DNA of 64,000 nt. It comes from Hortaea werneckii. Its lineage: Eukaryota; Ascomycota; Dothideomycetes; Mycosphaerellales; Teratosphaeriaceae. Numbering within the stretch: position 1 is the first letter of the stretch; every line of letters starts with the position of its first letter. The DNA is taken from assembly GCA_037044905.1 (NCBI GenBank), contig JBAOKB010000037.1, positions 868,001 through 932,000 of the forward strand. The letters run 5' to 3'. The position numbers were made by a program, and so were the translations under genes. Under the pieces are notes generated by a model that was not told the DNA's origin, did not search any database, and saw only the letters and a program-made list of their open reading frames with translations. Of the stretch, positions 53,391 to 64,000 are shown piece after piece.

Positions 53391-53964
53391 TGTAGATATA
53401 TCTCAGTAAGTACTATTGTATGATTTGATGCGTAGTAGTTGATGCGTGGACGAAGTCGTATAGCGTAGTAGTGGATGCGGTTGTAGATGTATCTAGGTGG
53501 GTGAGCACATATGGCTGGGACAGACGCGTCCATTCTTTCACGCGCGGCGCGTAAAGTGGCCCACTTTTTCCATGCAGGGGCAACCGCGTCGAGCTCGGGC
53601 GCGACTTGCCCGGCTGCCGACGTTCACTACCTTCCAAGTTCTGTTCCTGGCCGCGGTACTCTACACATTTACGCCAACTGCCCTTTTGTTACATCTTTGA
53701 AGGCCATTTCAGATGAATGCGAAACCTTATGTACACGCTTCCAGAAAATGGGCCAGATTGCAAACATTTAGCCAGCAAAATGGAAAAATGGCAGTTCGAG
53801 GTGCGCCATACGGATAGCATTGTTCGCGTCATGCTTCGACAGCGTTTCAAGAGCTTTCATTCGATGGTGCTATCTGTGAAAGTGCATTGCTTGACTCTGC
53901 GAAAGACAACGAAATCCTGACAGAACATCTTGTATGCATAGATCTTCTCTGACCACCCTTCCAC
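53391..53964. other. intergenic, nothing recognised
   Basis: This 574-base region holds the CDT1 promoter and the 3' region of the PhyH-like gene. It marks the left border of the second accessory block. Confidence 0.4.
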
Positions 53965-55150
53965 CTAATAAGCCTTCACGCCCGCCAACTGCAACACGCG
54001 GTCAGTCATTTCAGGCTTCTCCCGCGGCTCTGAGCGGTTCAGAGGATCCTCAACTCCGTTTCGAAGAGGCGGACCTTGCTTATGAATGTTGCAGTGGGGC
54101 CAGTGTCTAGATCATGTTGTCAGCGAGAGAACCGAGGTCACAGCGAGGAGCAATATCGAGGCTTACGTCGTTCCTTGCCAGTTGTTGAACATGTCTGCCT
54201 TCAGAGCAACGTCCTCTGCTTTGGCAAACTTCTTAGGCGTCTGTCACCGGGCATCAGCATCACGCATCTTGTTAACTCCCGACACTAAGGGACTCTTACC
54301 ATGCAAATGTACTGAACATGACGGATCAGGTCGCCCTCTGGAAAGCAGGCGTAGTGCATAGTTCGACTATCCCAGAGGACTAGATCGCCTGGTTCAAGAT
54401 TCAGCTTCACCATTTCGCAGCCGTGGTCCTTGAACCAATCCACATCTTTCTCATTGAAGATGAACAGATCCTTGAACTCAAGCTCTGGCGGAGGCTTGTC
54501 CGGGTGTTCGGCCATCACTCTTGTCTCTTGGAAGAATTGATCGAATAGCTTGCTGGATCCCTTCATTACTATAAGCCCACCATCCTTGTCGCCGTTGGGC
54601 TGATAATTGAGCAGGCCTTGCACACATTGCATGCCCTTCCGACTCGGGTTCTGATCACAATGCGGCCATGGAGACCATGTGAGATCTTTCTGGCGAGGCA
54701 GTGTGATATTTTGGCCGTCAAAGGAGCACAGGAGCTCGTTTGTGCCCCACAGCTTCTCAAAGACTGAAAGCACGCCCGGCTCTGTTCGCGCTTCCCAAAC
54801 GAATTTTTCGTGTGTCGAGGCGTATGCAAAGTACATCCCGCCTTTAAAGGAGACTGGCAGATGGTCTTGTGACCAAGTCGATTCGTCGTTCGGATCGAAG
54901 CCTAAACCAAAAGATTGGAGCCACTCAATCTGCTTTGACTTGTAGTATTCGGCGCGCTCAGGTGAAACCACATTCTTGACAACCGCAACACCTGTCTTGA
55001 AGAACCTGTAGACCAGTCAATCAACCGATGGAGCAAACGACGGGGCTGATTTCCCTACTCATCACGCCAATCACCGAATGCGGTCTTGCTGTCATGCTTC
55101 AGAAGGTCGACGCCGCTGTCTGGCTGTGGGAACTCTGTTGCGTGAGGCAT
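53965..55150 (-). CDS. PhyH-like Fe(II)/2-oxoglutarate dioxygenase
   Basis: Four exons (55150-55059, 55005-54300, 54240-54167, 54106-53965) total 338 codons (337 residues). The protein starts MPHATEFPQPDSGVDLL and has the PhyH opening FFKTGVAVVKNVVSPE. Iron ligands are H146 and D148 (WPHCDQNP) and H248 (RTMHYACF), with GGLIVMKGSSKL as the loop before. EPGDLVLWDSRTMHY is characteristic. The C-terminus WPHCNIHKQG repeats a WPHC phrase but is outside the iron site. Fungal proteins of this group are found in catabolic clusters and are mostly uncharacterised. It is divergent from the CocE-like hydrolase, with 516 bases between starts; the two may be co-controlled. Confidence 0.85.
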
Positions 55151-55666
55151 TCCTATGGCAATTATATGATCTTCGAGTGCCTCTGGTCTTCTGAAATAAT
55201 GTGATAAGCAAAAGGTACTAGTTAGCAATCTTTCATGGGCTTGGCTCGAATCGTCACAGCGGAAAGCCTGCTTTACTAAATAGGTACTCTGAGCTCTTGC
55301 ACGCCTCGGTGCTCACAACACCGATATCTGCCCTTCCGGTGGTCTGCCCACTAATGGTTAGTGGAGCAAGCGAGAGACAACCCCACATCCCCGCATTGCG
55401 GAGTTGCTCTTGTATGAGAGGCCCCCAAACCGAGACACGATCCTAACGCCGGAAGACGCAGTGGTGCATCGGAAAGAGCGGGCGACACATCGGCTTCAGT
55501 GGACATCCGATCCGGAACACCAGGTACATTGTGACAGCATAAGGTACGAGGAACGCGTCTTCTGAGCTTGACGCGTTTCCTCAAAGAATATCAGATCTTT
55601 TCGAAAACACCAATCTCAAACGCTGCTTCCAAAGTCACTACGCAACCACCTAGCCAACGTTTCAAT
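55151..55666. promoter_or_regulatory. divergent promoter region of the second block
   Basis: This is a 516-base spacer between the PhyH-like gene (minus) and the CocE-like gene (plus). An in-frame ATG at 55568 would extend the hydrolase by 33 unconserved residues. No specific operator recognised. Confidence 0.4.
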
Positions 55667-57491
55667 ATGCCTATACCTTTACAAATAGCCTACAAGCCCA
55701 TTGGCAAGCCTGAAGTCGGCGTCAATGGCTACAAGGCCTACAACCCGCATAGTGAGGTGCTGCCCAAAGGTTGGAATGGCTTCAACGCAAAGCCACTCGA
55801 TAGCGACATACGAGTCGATCACGATGTCGAGATTAAGATGAGAGATGGAGTCAGGCTCTACTGCGATGTGTACAGACCAGAAGGGAGCCAAGGCAAAGTG
55901 CCCGCCATTATCAGCTGGTCCTGTTACGGCAAGAAGTACTCCGCCCTTGACATGCTGCACTCCGTGTGCGTCTGGGCCTGCTGTGTAAAACGTTCAGATC
56001 TGTCGGGCTTGGAGAAGTTCGAAGGTCTTGATCCGCAGAAGTGGTGCCCACGTGGCTATGCCATCGTCTCGGTGGATAGCAGGGGCAGCGGTCATAGTGA
56101 TGGATCCATGGAGATCATGAACTCGCAGGACGCTGAAGACTGTTACGATGTTATTGAAGCTTTGGCAGGGATGGAGTGGTGCAACGGGAAGGTCGGCATG
56201 GCTGGCAATAGCGCTTTGGCAATCATTCAGTGGCATGCCGCTGCACTGCGGCCTCCGCACCTTGCTGCCATTGCACCATGGGAAGGCTCAGGCGACATTT
56301 ACCGGGAGCAATTCTTCGAGGCGGTGTCTTCGTAAGTATTTCCAATGCAGCTTTGGAGTGATTTTTCTGACCATTCTTTAGACCATGAGCAACTTTGACC
56401 TTATCACACACTTCATCTTGAAGTCAGAGAAAGGAGGCGGGCTCGAAGACTTCGCAGAAATGTATCGCCGGCATCCTCTGTCGAACGTCTACTGGGAGGA
56501 CAAGAGGGTCGATATGACGAAAGTCCAGTGTCCGGTCTACATTTGCGGCTCAGATCTTTCATCAATCCATCCGATGGGCTCTGTTCGAGGATGGATGGAA
56601 GTTCCACACGACAAGAAGTGGATAAGATGGAGCTCATTCCAGGAGTGGTACGAGCTGTACTGCCAACCAGACGCGGATGAAGAGCTGCGACGCTTTTTCG
56701 ACCGGTACCTGAGAAATGAAAGCAACGGATGGGAGGAGACGCCGAAAGTGCGGTGGTCTGCGCTCCAATTCGGTAACAGAGAGGCCATCCACGATATCCA
56801 ATACAGTGACTTCCCGGTGCCGCAAACACAATATCGCGAGATGTACCTGGGTAACGGGAAGTTGTCGGATAGCTCTCCCGAGAGCACTTCGGTAGCGCAG
56901 TACAACTCGGAAGACGGCAAAAGTTACGCATCCTTCTCCTACACCTTTGAGAAAAGATCAAGACTCCTGGGTCTGCCGAAAGCCGTCTTGCACATGTCGT
57001 GCCCTGACCACAACGACCTGTCCGTCTTCGTCATCCTTCGCAAGAAGGATCGCGATGGAAATCTGCTGATGCATCTGGCTTTTCCATTCGATGCAATGCC
57101 ATACAAGACCATCGAGGAGATACCAGAAAAGGAACGGCAATCCCTCAACCTGCACCTCGGCTCGACTGGTGTCCTTCGCGCATCGCACCGTGCCTTCGAT
57201 AAGAAGCGCTCCGTCCACGAACAATTTCCCTTTCACCCGCATGATAAAGAAGAAAAGGTGCCATCGGGCGAAATCGTAGAACTGGAAATTGGAATCTGGC
57301 CAATGGGTGTAGACTTCGAAGAGCAGGAGACTTTGGAGGTGCAAATTAGTGGACAATTCCCAAGCATTGCTGAGTACATTTCCTTTTCGAAGCCAAGGCC
57401 TGAGGATGAGCGGAACAAAGGCCAGCATCGTATTCATTGCGGCGGCGAGTACAAGAGTAAGGTGATATTGCCATTTGTACCGATTGAATAG
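55667..57491 (+). CDS. CocE/NonD-type S15 acyl hydrolase, with one apparent frameshift
   Basis: Exons are 55667-56331 and 56382-57491. The family N-terminal motif MRDGVRLYCDVYRPEG is followed by WCPRGYAIVSVDSRGSGHSDG and the nucleophile elbow GMAGNSALA (G-x-S-x; the serine is in NSA). Later come APWEGSGDIYRE and, after the intron, a C-terminal jelly-roll-type domain (about the last 220 residues). Relatives hydrolyse esters or amides, such as cocaine esterase and X-Pro dipeptidyl-peptidases. At 56317 one base is missing: after YREQFF the expected RGGVF lies in the neighbouring frame, which then joins TMSNFDLI through a good GTAAGT donor. With one base added the product has 591 residues. Using a weak donor (GTGTCT) or a GAG acceptor could avoid the shift but loses RGGVF. 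Part of the second accessory block. Confidence 0.82.
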
Positions 57492-58084
57492 GGTCTGAGT
57501 AGCTCCGTCTTTGATAGAAAGAAATGGAAGGATCTTTGTTCGAAACTTTGCATTCCGCTGTAGATCAGCTTTGACAGGCTTGCACAATGTTCTCAAGGTT
57601 ATTCTCGGACATGTCCATAAATGTCGTCCATAATGCCGTTACACGTATCGTGGCATAGCACCTCCGTTTTCCGCACGCAGACTGTCAGTCGGGAGGACGC
57701 GCACTCGAACCGTCACGTGACACGATCCCACATAAACCGAATCCCGACAGCCACCCCAGCTTGGAAGGCACACCCTAGGTAAGGGCCCACCCCCGCTTCT
57801 CCGGATTTTCCAGACCTCTCCACGGCAAGCGCGGAGAGCTGAAGCACTGTAGTGGTCTAGTATGTTATCAAAGTTGGTCCATGGTGAGAGCGGGGCTTGC
57901 GTGGCCAGGTTTGGATAGATGTCCGGAACGGAGTCTGCTGAGAAGATGGAATTATTACAAGTAGCACGCCCAGAGAAGGCTTGGTATCCATATCACAATC
58001 CCCCAACGACTCTTTCCTTTCGTTGTATCAGGACCATATTGGCCGACACGTTTCCTTGCTATTTGACATCAAGTATACCCAATC
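57492..58084. other. intergenic upstream of the MFS gene
   Basis: This 593-base spacer contains a CACGTG hexamer near 57715 within a GTCACGTGAC palindrome, a possible bHLH/bZIP site. No gene supported. Confidence 0.45.
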
Positions 58085-59932
58085 ATGTCGGACAAGCCTG
58101 GGATGGCTTATGTTGAAGACGTCGAAGATGGAATCAAACCCATGACCGACGACCCAGTGATGGGGACAACCAAGATTGAGGGCGGCGACGATGTCATCTT
58201 GGTACCCGCTCCAAGCGCAGACCCAAGGGATCCTCTGAATCTCCCAAAATGGCGCAAGGCTCTCTTCGTTGTTCTCACTTCGATATGCAAGTACCGAAAC
58301 CTTCACATATATGGATCCGGCTAACCATTAGAAGTCTCCGCAGTTGGACTGAGCATCATCCAAGGCCTTGGAGGCTTATTGACCTTCTACATCCCGGAGT
58401 ACTCCAAGGCCGGTGCCACGTACGCAGACATAACTGCACTCATGACTTATCCCACGATGTGAGTTGCAGCGTCTTGAAAACAATTTGCAAGCAAGCAGCT
58501 GATAAGGGCTGGTGGCAGGTTCATGGGCGTCGGCAATCTCATTTGCATGCCCATCGCTCTCGCAGTGGGCCGTCGTCCGGTATATCTTTTCAGTCTTGCA
58601 CTTCTGATTGCCTCGTCGGTGCTAGCTGCGTACGCCAAGGACTACAACTGGCACCTGGGCGCACGCATGGCCATGGGTCTCGCTGTGGGCAACAGCGAAG
58701 CTCTGGTCCCGATGATGATCTCTGAAATCCACTTCATCCACGAGAGGGCACAACATCTGATGTGGCAAAGGTAAGACCAAGCATTTCCTCATCTTAAACC
58801 ATTTGCAACTGACAAGACTCCAGTGCAATCCAGACAAGTGTGGCCGCAGTCCTCATACTATGCGCCAGTCCCATTGCGGGAGCCGTCGGGCCTGGCAACT
58901 GGTATAACTTGGGAGCTGCCCTGAGTGCCGCGACACTGCTCTTCTCGATCCCGTTCGTCCCCGAGTCCAGATACGAGCGCTCACTACAAGCCTATGGTCA
59001 GGCACAGGTACCATCTGGAGCTAAAGATGAGGAAGAACATAGGCCAGTCCGTTTGTCTGAAAGGCCAGCTCTTGATCTTACCCAATACAAGCCGCGAACA
59101 CTCTGGTCAGACATGCGCCTAAAGACAGGCAAGACGGACGTCTGGGAAGGAATCTACTGTGTCAGAAATACCTTTCAGATCTTGCTGTTCCCGAATGTCT
59201 TGTGGGCCTTCTGTCTCAACGGCTTGACCATTGGGACGAATGTGTCTATCGGCACGACCTTCGGAACCGTTATGACCAGCGTTTACGGGTGGCCTGACCG
59301 CTCTTCCTCGTACGTCAACGCCGGCCAGATTGTTGTTGCTATCGTGGGTCTTCCGATCCTGGGTTACGGTTCGGACAAGCTCATCACTTGGAAGGCAAGC
59401 CGCAACAATGGCGTCCACGAGCCGGAAAGCAGACTCATGCTTCTAGGTCTTCCTTTGTCCGTAGGTGTGATGGGAGCTGTCATTTATGGCCAGGCCGCGG
59501 AGTACCCGGAGAAACTACACTGGTTCGCAATCGTGGCAGCAATAGCCATGTACTATTTTGCCTTCGTAGGTGGTAAGTACCCCAAACATCAGCCCGACTG
59601 TAGACCAAAGACATCGTTAGCTAATTTAGGTTGACAAACCAGGCAACATTGCTGCTATCACCTACCTCCTAGACTCTTACCCAGCTCGCGCGGGACCATG
59701 TCTGATCGTCATTACAGCTTTCCGCGGCTTTGTAAGCTTCGGTGTATCGTACGGTATTTCCGACTTCATTGAGAGTCATGGGTACGACGGGTGCTTCGGA
59801 ACCTTTGGCGGCTTGACAGCTGCCTTCGCTGTCTTGGCTATCCCCATATACTTCTTCGGCAAAAGAATTCGGAGGTTCACAGGAAAATGGTCTGTGAAGG
59901 AAAAGCCCACTAGGCCGTCAATGGCCCGCTGA
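58085..59932 (+). CDS. MFS transporter
   Basis: Five exons (58085-58286, 58335-58458, 58519-58770, 58824-59572, 59643-59932) total 539 codons (538 residues). After a short acidic tail comes DPRDPLNLPKWRKALFVVL, then helix 1 through SAVGLSIIQGLGGLL. The first intron begins GCAAGT and ends AAG, a GC-AG intron; the GT site three bases later breaks the frame. Further landmarks are FMGVGNLICMPIALAVGRRPVYL (loop motif A, GRRP), SEALVPMMISEIHF and FVPESRYERSL before a long central loop. The last exon has FFGKRIRRFTGKWS. About twelve helices can be drawn. The pattern is of fungal DHA1-like carriers. Located between a hydrolase and an FAD hydroxylase, it may import the substrate of the block or export a product (inference). 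Confidence 0.88.
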
Positions 59933-60988
59933 TGCCTGAGTCTGTGGGGGACAGCGCAGAGATTTTGCCGATGCATTGAGATAAAGATCAGGCCTCCCCG
60001 TGTCTCAATATAACTTGCATACGGCAAGCGAGGTGTATAGACCCAGAGTAGCTTCCTCGCTACCGTTCAAGTATCAAGACTTTCACCACGAAAGTGCCAT
60101 GCTCTTCTCTGCGCAACCAACTACCGTACTATTTCTGCGATTGAATTGTTCTCGCCAGTCAATTTGATTTGACTTTTCTTTTTCTCCAACAATGTCCCGC
60201 ATTGTTTGAGCACTACGTTCAAAGTTTACCGCCAGAAGCTTGAGGTTTGAGAATTATCGGGCGTAACGGTCCAGGATGATGCTTTGTTGGTCTTCATAGA
60301 AGCCGTGAGAACCTGTCAGACCTAGGGTATTTCTCGCAAATCTCGCTAGGCGTAATGACTTGTGGGCTGTGTGAGACGTGTATGAGTGCTTTGCATCTTT
60401 CGAACCATGGACGCAATTCCCTCCATGGTCAGAGATGTTGTCTTCATCTTCATCGTCGTTCAACCGGAAGCTAGCCAGCATCGTCTCGAACCATCAGTGG
60501 ATGTAGACCGAAGTCAGCGATGAAGGTCACGGCTGAATTAGTAGTCGCGTGTGTATCCGCTGAACGCATAGGGTTTTGTATATTCAGATAAGGGGCTGCT
60601 TATTTCAACACATCGGTGATATTGTACGAGCAGTTGTCGCGCAGCAACAGCATGAAGTGCATGCACGTCATAATGTCCAAGGGGACGATAATCCGAACAT
60701 TAGCCGCACATGGCCTTTTCCTCGACAAACACAGCAGAGGCGGCAAGAAAGTGTATCCGGATCTACGGCCGCCGCTGTCTCAGTAGCAAGACTTGCTTCT
60801 CAAGAAGCATGGCCAAATGTGACACTTACGATCTCCTATGAACATTCGTTGTACAACCGCAAGCAATCGTCCGGGCAAGCTCCACTTCTGTTCGTCAGCC
60901 GTTCCGCTCGCCATGCAGGTTCACTTATCAGCGCAACCGATTAGCAACTATTAGTCTCAAGTATGACCCAGCACTATCATCGCAGTAA
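59933..60988. other. 1.1-kb gene-free region
   Basis: No supportable gene. It includes the promoter of the FAD hydroxylase. Short frames on both strands lack motifs. Confidence 0.45.
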
Positions 60989-62367
60989 ATGACCACCATG
61001 CCAAAAGAGACATCATCGCATATCGCCATTGTTGGTGGTGGTCTTTGTGGCCTTTCCCTTGCCATTGCTCTGAAGGCGAGAGCAATCCCATTCCGCATAC
61101 ATGAGACGCGGAGCTCTTTTACAGAGCTCGGTGCTGGTATCAATATTGGTCCTAACACTTTGCGCACATTTCAGCTCATCGATCCTTCCCTCTATCAAGC
61201 GCTCGAAAAGATCTGGTGTCGAAACCCACCCGGGCAAGAGGATGTCTGGATGCAAGTCCGACTGGGAGCGCCAACAGATGAGTACGATGACGCTCACCTC
61301 GTTACGGATTTAATGGCGCCTCCTACAGGAAATGTAACGGTTCAGAGAAATGCGTTGCTGAAGATTCTAGCCGAGCGAGCTGGACAGGAGAACGCTGTCT
61401 TTGATAAGAAGTTTGTGAATTATAGATATGACGAAGATGGTCATGGCGTGATACTATCATTCGCAGATGGGTCAGAGGAAAAAGCAAGTGCCATCATTGC
61501 ATGCGATGGAATCCACTCCGCTGTCAGGCAGGCGATGTTGGGCGCCAAAGATCCTGCCACATATCCTCAGTACGCTGGTGTTGGAGTATATCGTGGCATG
61601 GTTGCTACAGTAAGCAAGGTTTCTTGACGAGCTCCGAAAAAAGCTTACAAAGACTCTGACCCCGGTATCAGGAAGACTTGTCGGCGGCCATTGGCCCTCG
61701 AGATGGCTCATACAAGCCAACTGTTCTTGGGCCCGGGAGCATATGTCATCATGTACCCTGTAGACTACGGTAAGAAGGTCAATATAGGTCTATGGCCCTG
61801 GAGAGAGGGACCATGGGAAGACAAGCACAATTGGACGCAGGCGGGACAGAGGCAGGCAATGCTTGAAGAATTTAAGTCATGGGGTGGGACGATTCACAAG
61901 ATCATGGATCTCATGGACGATCCTCCCTTCTTCGCTACCCACTATCACAGCATCCACCCAACTTCGTATCATGATATGAGGGCCTGTCTTATCGGTGACG
62001 CGGCTCATGCCATGACTCCACATCAAGGTGCAGGTGCGGGTCAGGCCATGGAAGATGCTTTCGTCATGGCTGAAGTCCTGGGATGTGTAGACCGAGAGCA
62101 TCCGACAAGTCAGCAGATAGAAGCAGCTTTCGCGGCCTTCGAGGCAGTGCGAAGGCCACGCGCAGAGAGGGTCCTCGAAACCAGTCAAGATGCTATGGGT
62201 TTCTGGACTGCCTCTATGAAAGGCCTCTGAGTGGAGAGAGACTACAGCAGTTCGTCGAGGATGCCAATCAACGGTTCCATTGGATTTGGCATAATGACAT
62301 TGCCAGGCAAGGTGTAGATGCGGTGCAAGCTATGAAGCGCTCACTAGGCCCTGACCATGGGATTTGA
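60989..62367 (+). CDS. salicylate-hydroxylase-like FAD monooxygenase, two apparent frameshifts
   Basis: Exon 1 (60989-61609) and exon 2 (61672-62367) give about 438 residues if two opposite single-base shifts are allowed. FAD motifs are GGGLCGLSLA near residue 16, the DG motif IIACDGIHSAVRQ, and the GD motif LIGDAAHAMTPHQGAGAGQAMED. YERPLSGERLQQFVED..RFHWIWHNDIA is the family C-terminus. Group A flavin hydroxylases use NAD(P)H and O2 to hydroxylate aromatic acids. First shift: at the CCC of 61695-61697 one base is extra, between EDLSAAIG and LEMAHTSQLFLG; using an AAG acceptor instead of CAG would avoid it but loses conserved residues. Second: near 62210 one base is missing, otherwise the protein ends TASMKGL. 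Two breaks in one gene make a decaying gene possible. Start 60989 or 61001. Confidence 0.8.
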
Positions 62368-63305
62368 AAGAGCGAGATGGTTGGGCATAGCGATTATACA
62401 GGGTGTACGAGGCCTCGACCCTGGCGGAGAGGGTAGGCAGTTCAGACAAGCCTCCGAACGTGATTCGAGTGTGATATCCTGACATCCCATGTATTATTTG
62501 GCAGTCTTTGGTTCGACTGTACGTAAGCACCCACGCCTACAGCCACTCTTGCGATCCAATTCGCTATAGAAGAGCGTTGAGCAACGCAAAACAAGTGATC
62601 GCCATTCTTGGCAGGCACGACGATCACGGCCAGGGCCGCCGGCAAGAAAACGGGCCGGATGATCACCCAACTCTTCTCCTCCCACCTTGCTACTCCTTCG
62701 CAAACCCCTTGACCCCCATTTCGTACCCTCTAAGACATTTTCGCTTCGATTGGATATTGCGCAAAATGTTGTGGCACTATATCGAGGCTTGGTCGAAGCC
62801 CAAATCTTGGAGAGGAGATTGGATTCTTCGGTCTCCAAACCAGAAGACACGATTTGCAGCAACGACCTTCACATGCGAAACATCCAACGTATGTATTCGT
62901 AGTCGCTCAGCCACAAGTGGATACACTCTTGGCTATACCTTGGCTACCAACAGCATCGTGCAGATTGATACTTTGGGAGAGTGTTTTACCGAGCCCTATG
63001 ACATGCGCAATATCACCACCAGTGATTAGACTTGCTTGTGACAGCCCAACCATATCTCTCTTGGCGGACAGGAAGGCTGCGCGCAAGTGCAGATCAAGTT
63101 GCTTTTCCGGGGATGCCAGGTTAGGGCTGGGGTGTAGCTAGTGTGGATGCCCTTATCGCAACATCAGATGGTGCGAACGCTGATCATGATCGCCATTGAG
63201 CACTTATATCTCCTGAATGAGGCCATGCCCACGAGATGCTTCTCCCCGTTGACCATATGTAAAGCTCTGTATTTCCAGCGAATACAGCAGCCGAATAAGC
63301 CTTTT
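62368..63305. other. intergenic, nothing firm
   Basis: About 940 bases with overlapping short frames on both strands and no motif. The first exon of the last gene may lie near the right end, but I cannot place it. Confidence 0.4.
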
Positions 63306-64000
63306 CACTTTCGTATCCAATGACGACCCTAGGCGAAGCTTCGAACAACCTAATGCTGATAATGGGCAAGCAAACCGGGTGGTAGATGCACCCGCTTTGC
63401 GTCGAGCCATAACGGAGTCTACAGCTTATGACGATGCCTTCCGTACAAATATCAACGACCTTTCGTTACGAGGCGACAGCCGGGACTCGTCGACTACACC
63501 TTCCGCAAAACCGCTTGTCCCGCCTGCACATGCATGGCGAACATTGTTCTCCCAGGAGATAGCGCATGACTGGGTCTTGGAGTTGCAATTGATGCTGATG
63601 ACTATCTCAACCGGTATTCTGGATGCGACAACTTTCAGCACTTTCTCCGTCTTTGCTACAAAGCAGACTGGTAAGTCGACGAAGCCCCTGACGCGTGAAT
63701 CAGCCGACCGTGGCAAAGCTGACTCTAGACAGGCAACACACTCTTCCTCGCTTTATACGCGTTCGGCCATCCATCACTCGGCCCAGAAGTCGAGAAGAAC
63801 GTCGCTACCTCAATATCGTTGTTCATCCTGGGGGCCGCTTTCTTCGGCCATCTATCTCGATACGTGCACCAAAAACGGCGAGCATGGCTACTCGCCTCAA
63901 ACCTTTTCCAGACGGCACTGCTGTTCGCCGCTACTGCGATCCGTCATTGGGGACCGCATTCAGAGACAGGGCCGGCAACATTGGGAATCCTCGCCCTTAC
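63306..64000 (+). CDS. DUF1275 (YoaK-like) membrane protein, partial at window end
   Basis: The open frame runs from about 63306 to 63670, then a GTAAGT..CAG intron to 63732, then 63733 to the window edge. A hydrophilic start with S/D-rich sequence leads to HAWRTLFSQEIAHDWVLELQLMLMTISTGILDATTFSTFSVFATKQTG, the DUF1275 opening: the first helix with the GxxDAxxF-like phrase. After the intron, NTLFLALYAFG and VATSISLFILGAAFFGHLSRYV are the second and third helices. The family has about six to eight membrane segments and is of unknown function, perhaps transport. No in-frame ATG is found upstream in this exon, so the true start is in an earlier exon or was missed. The 3' end lies beyond the window. 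Confidence 0.7.

Noticed and set aside
58287..58334. frameshift in the second MFS gene
   Set aside because: The apparent break disappears with a GC-AG intron (GCAAGT donor, AAG acceptor). All five exons then sum to 539 codons.

Overview
The window is nuclear DNA of a filamentous ascomycete. Genes on both strands are broken by short spliceosomal introns of about 50-110 bases (mostly GT-AG, two apparent GC-AG, often a CTAAC-like branch site). There is a class III chitin synthase, a GPI-anchored GH76 enzyme, a bZIP/DUF3425 regulator and many secondary-metabolism-type oxidoreductases. Gene style and the lineage-type hypothetical proteins suggest Pezizomycotina, probably Dothideomycetes (inference; no marker in the window proves the class). 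I saw no rRNA, tRNA, CRISPR array, transposase or viral gene. Exon boundaries were worked out by hand from splice signals and reading frame; where the exon lengths sum to a whole number of codons I say so.

Layout. 0.3-4.3 kb: a CENP-V/GFA-type zinc protein and a secreted GH106-like rhamnosidase. 5.1-17.5 kb: a compact accessory block of alpha/beta hydrolase, Baeyer-Villiger monooxygenase, ABM-like barrel protein, cytochrome P450, EstB/LovD-like serine hydrolase with an internal stop, EthD protein, SDR and bZIP-DUF3425 regulator. It looks like a tailoring or catabolic cluster with no backbone synthase in view. 18.7-19.7 kb: a secreted deuterolysin-like protein without the zinc motif. 20.1-31 kb: conserved genes for ESCRT-III Snf7, TEN1, chitin synthase, GH76 and an IFRD-family protein. 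31.8-36.4 kb: a DHA1 drug transporter and a phytanoyl-CoA-dioxygenase-like protein. 36.8-53.4 kb: mainly housekeeping genes for cytochrome oxidase subunit 7a, AP-3 mu, a DMAC1-like protein, a C2H2 protein, Not3/5, D-aminoacyl-tRNA deacylase, a zinc alcohol dehydrogenase, an unrecognised nuclear-looking protein and Cdt1. 54-62.4 kb: a second accessory block of PhyH-like dioxygenase, CocE/S15-type hydrolase, MFS transporter and FAD hydroxylase. The window ends inside a DUF1275 membrane protein.

The first accessory block pairs oxygenases (BVMO, P450), barrel proteins often found with polyketide tailoring (ABM, EthD), a reductase, two serine hydrolases and its own regulator, which suggests oxidation, ring opening or hydrolysis of a polyketide-like or terpenoid substrate. 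The second pairs uptake (MFS), two oxygenases and an ester/amide hydrolase, a layout typical of substrate catabolism.

A notable quality signal: the coding sequence I modelled left of about 38 kb shows no frame break (only one in-frame stop), whereas six genes between 38.9 and 62.3 kb each need one or two single-base shifts, several of them next to short homopolymers. These may be sequence errors or real lesions and are marked gene by gene.
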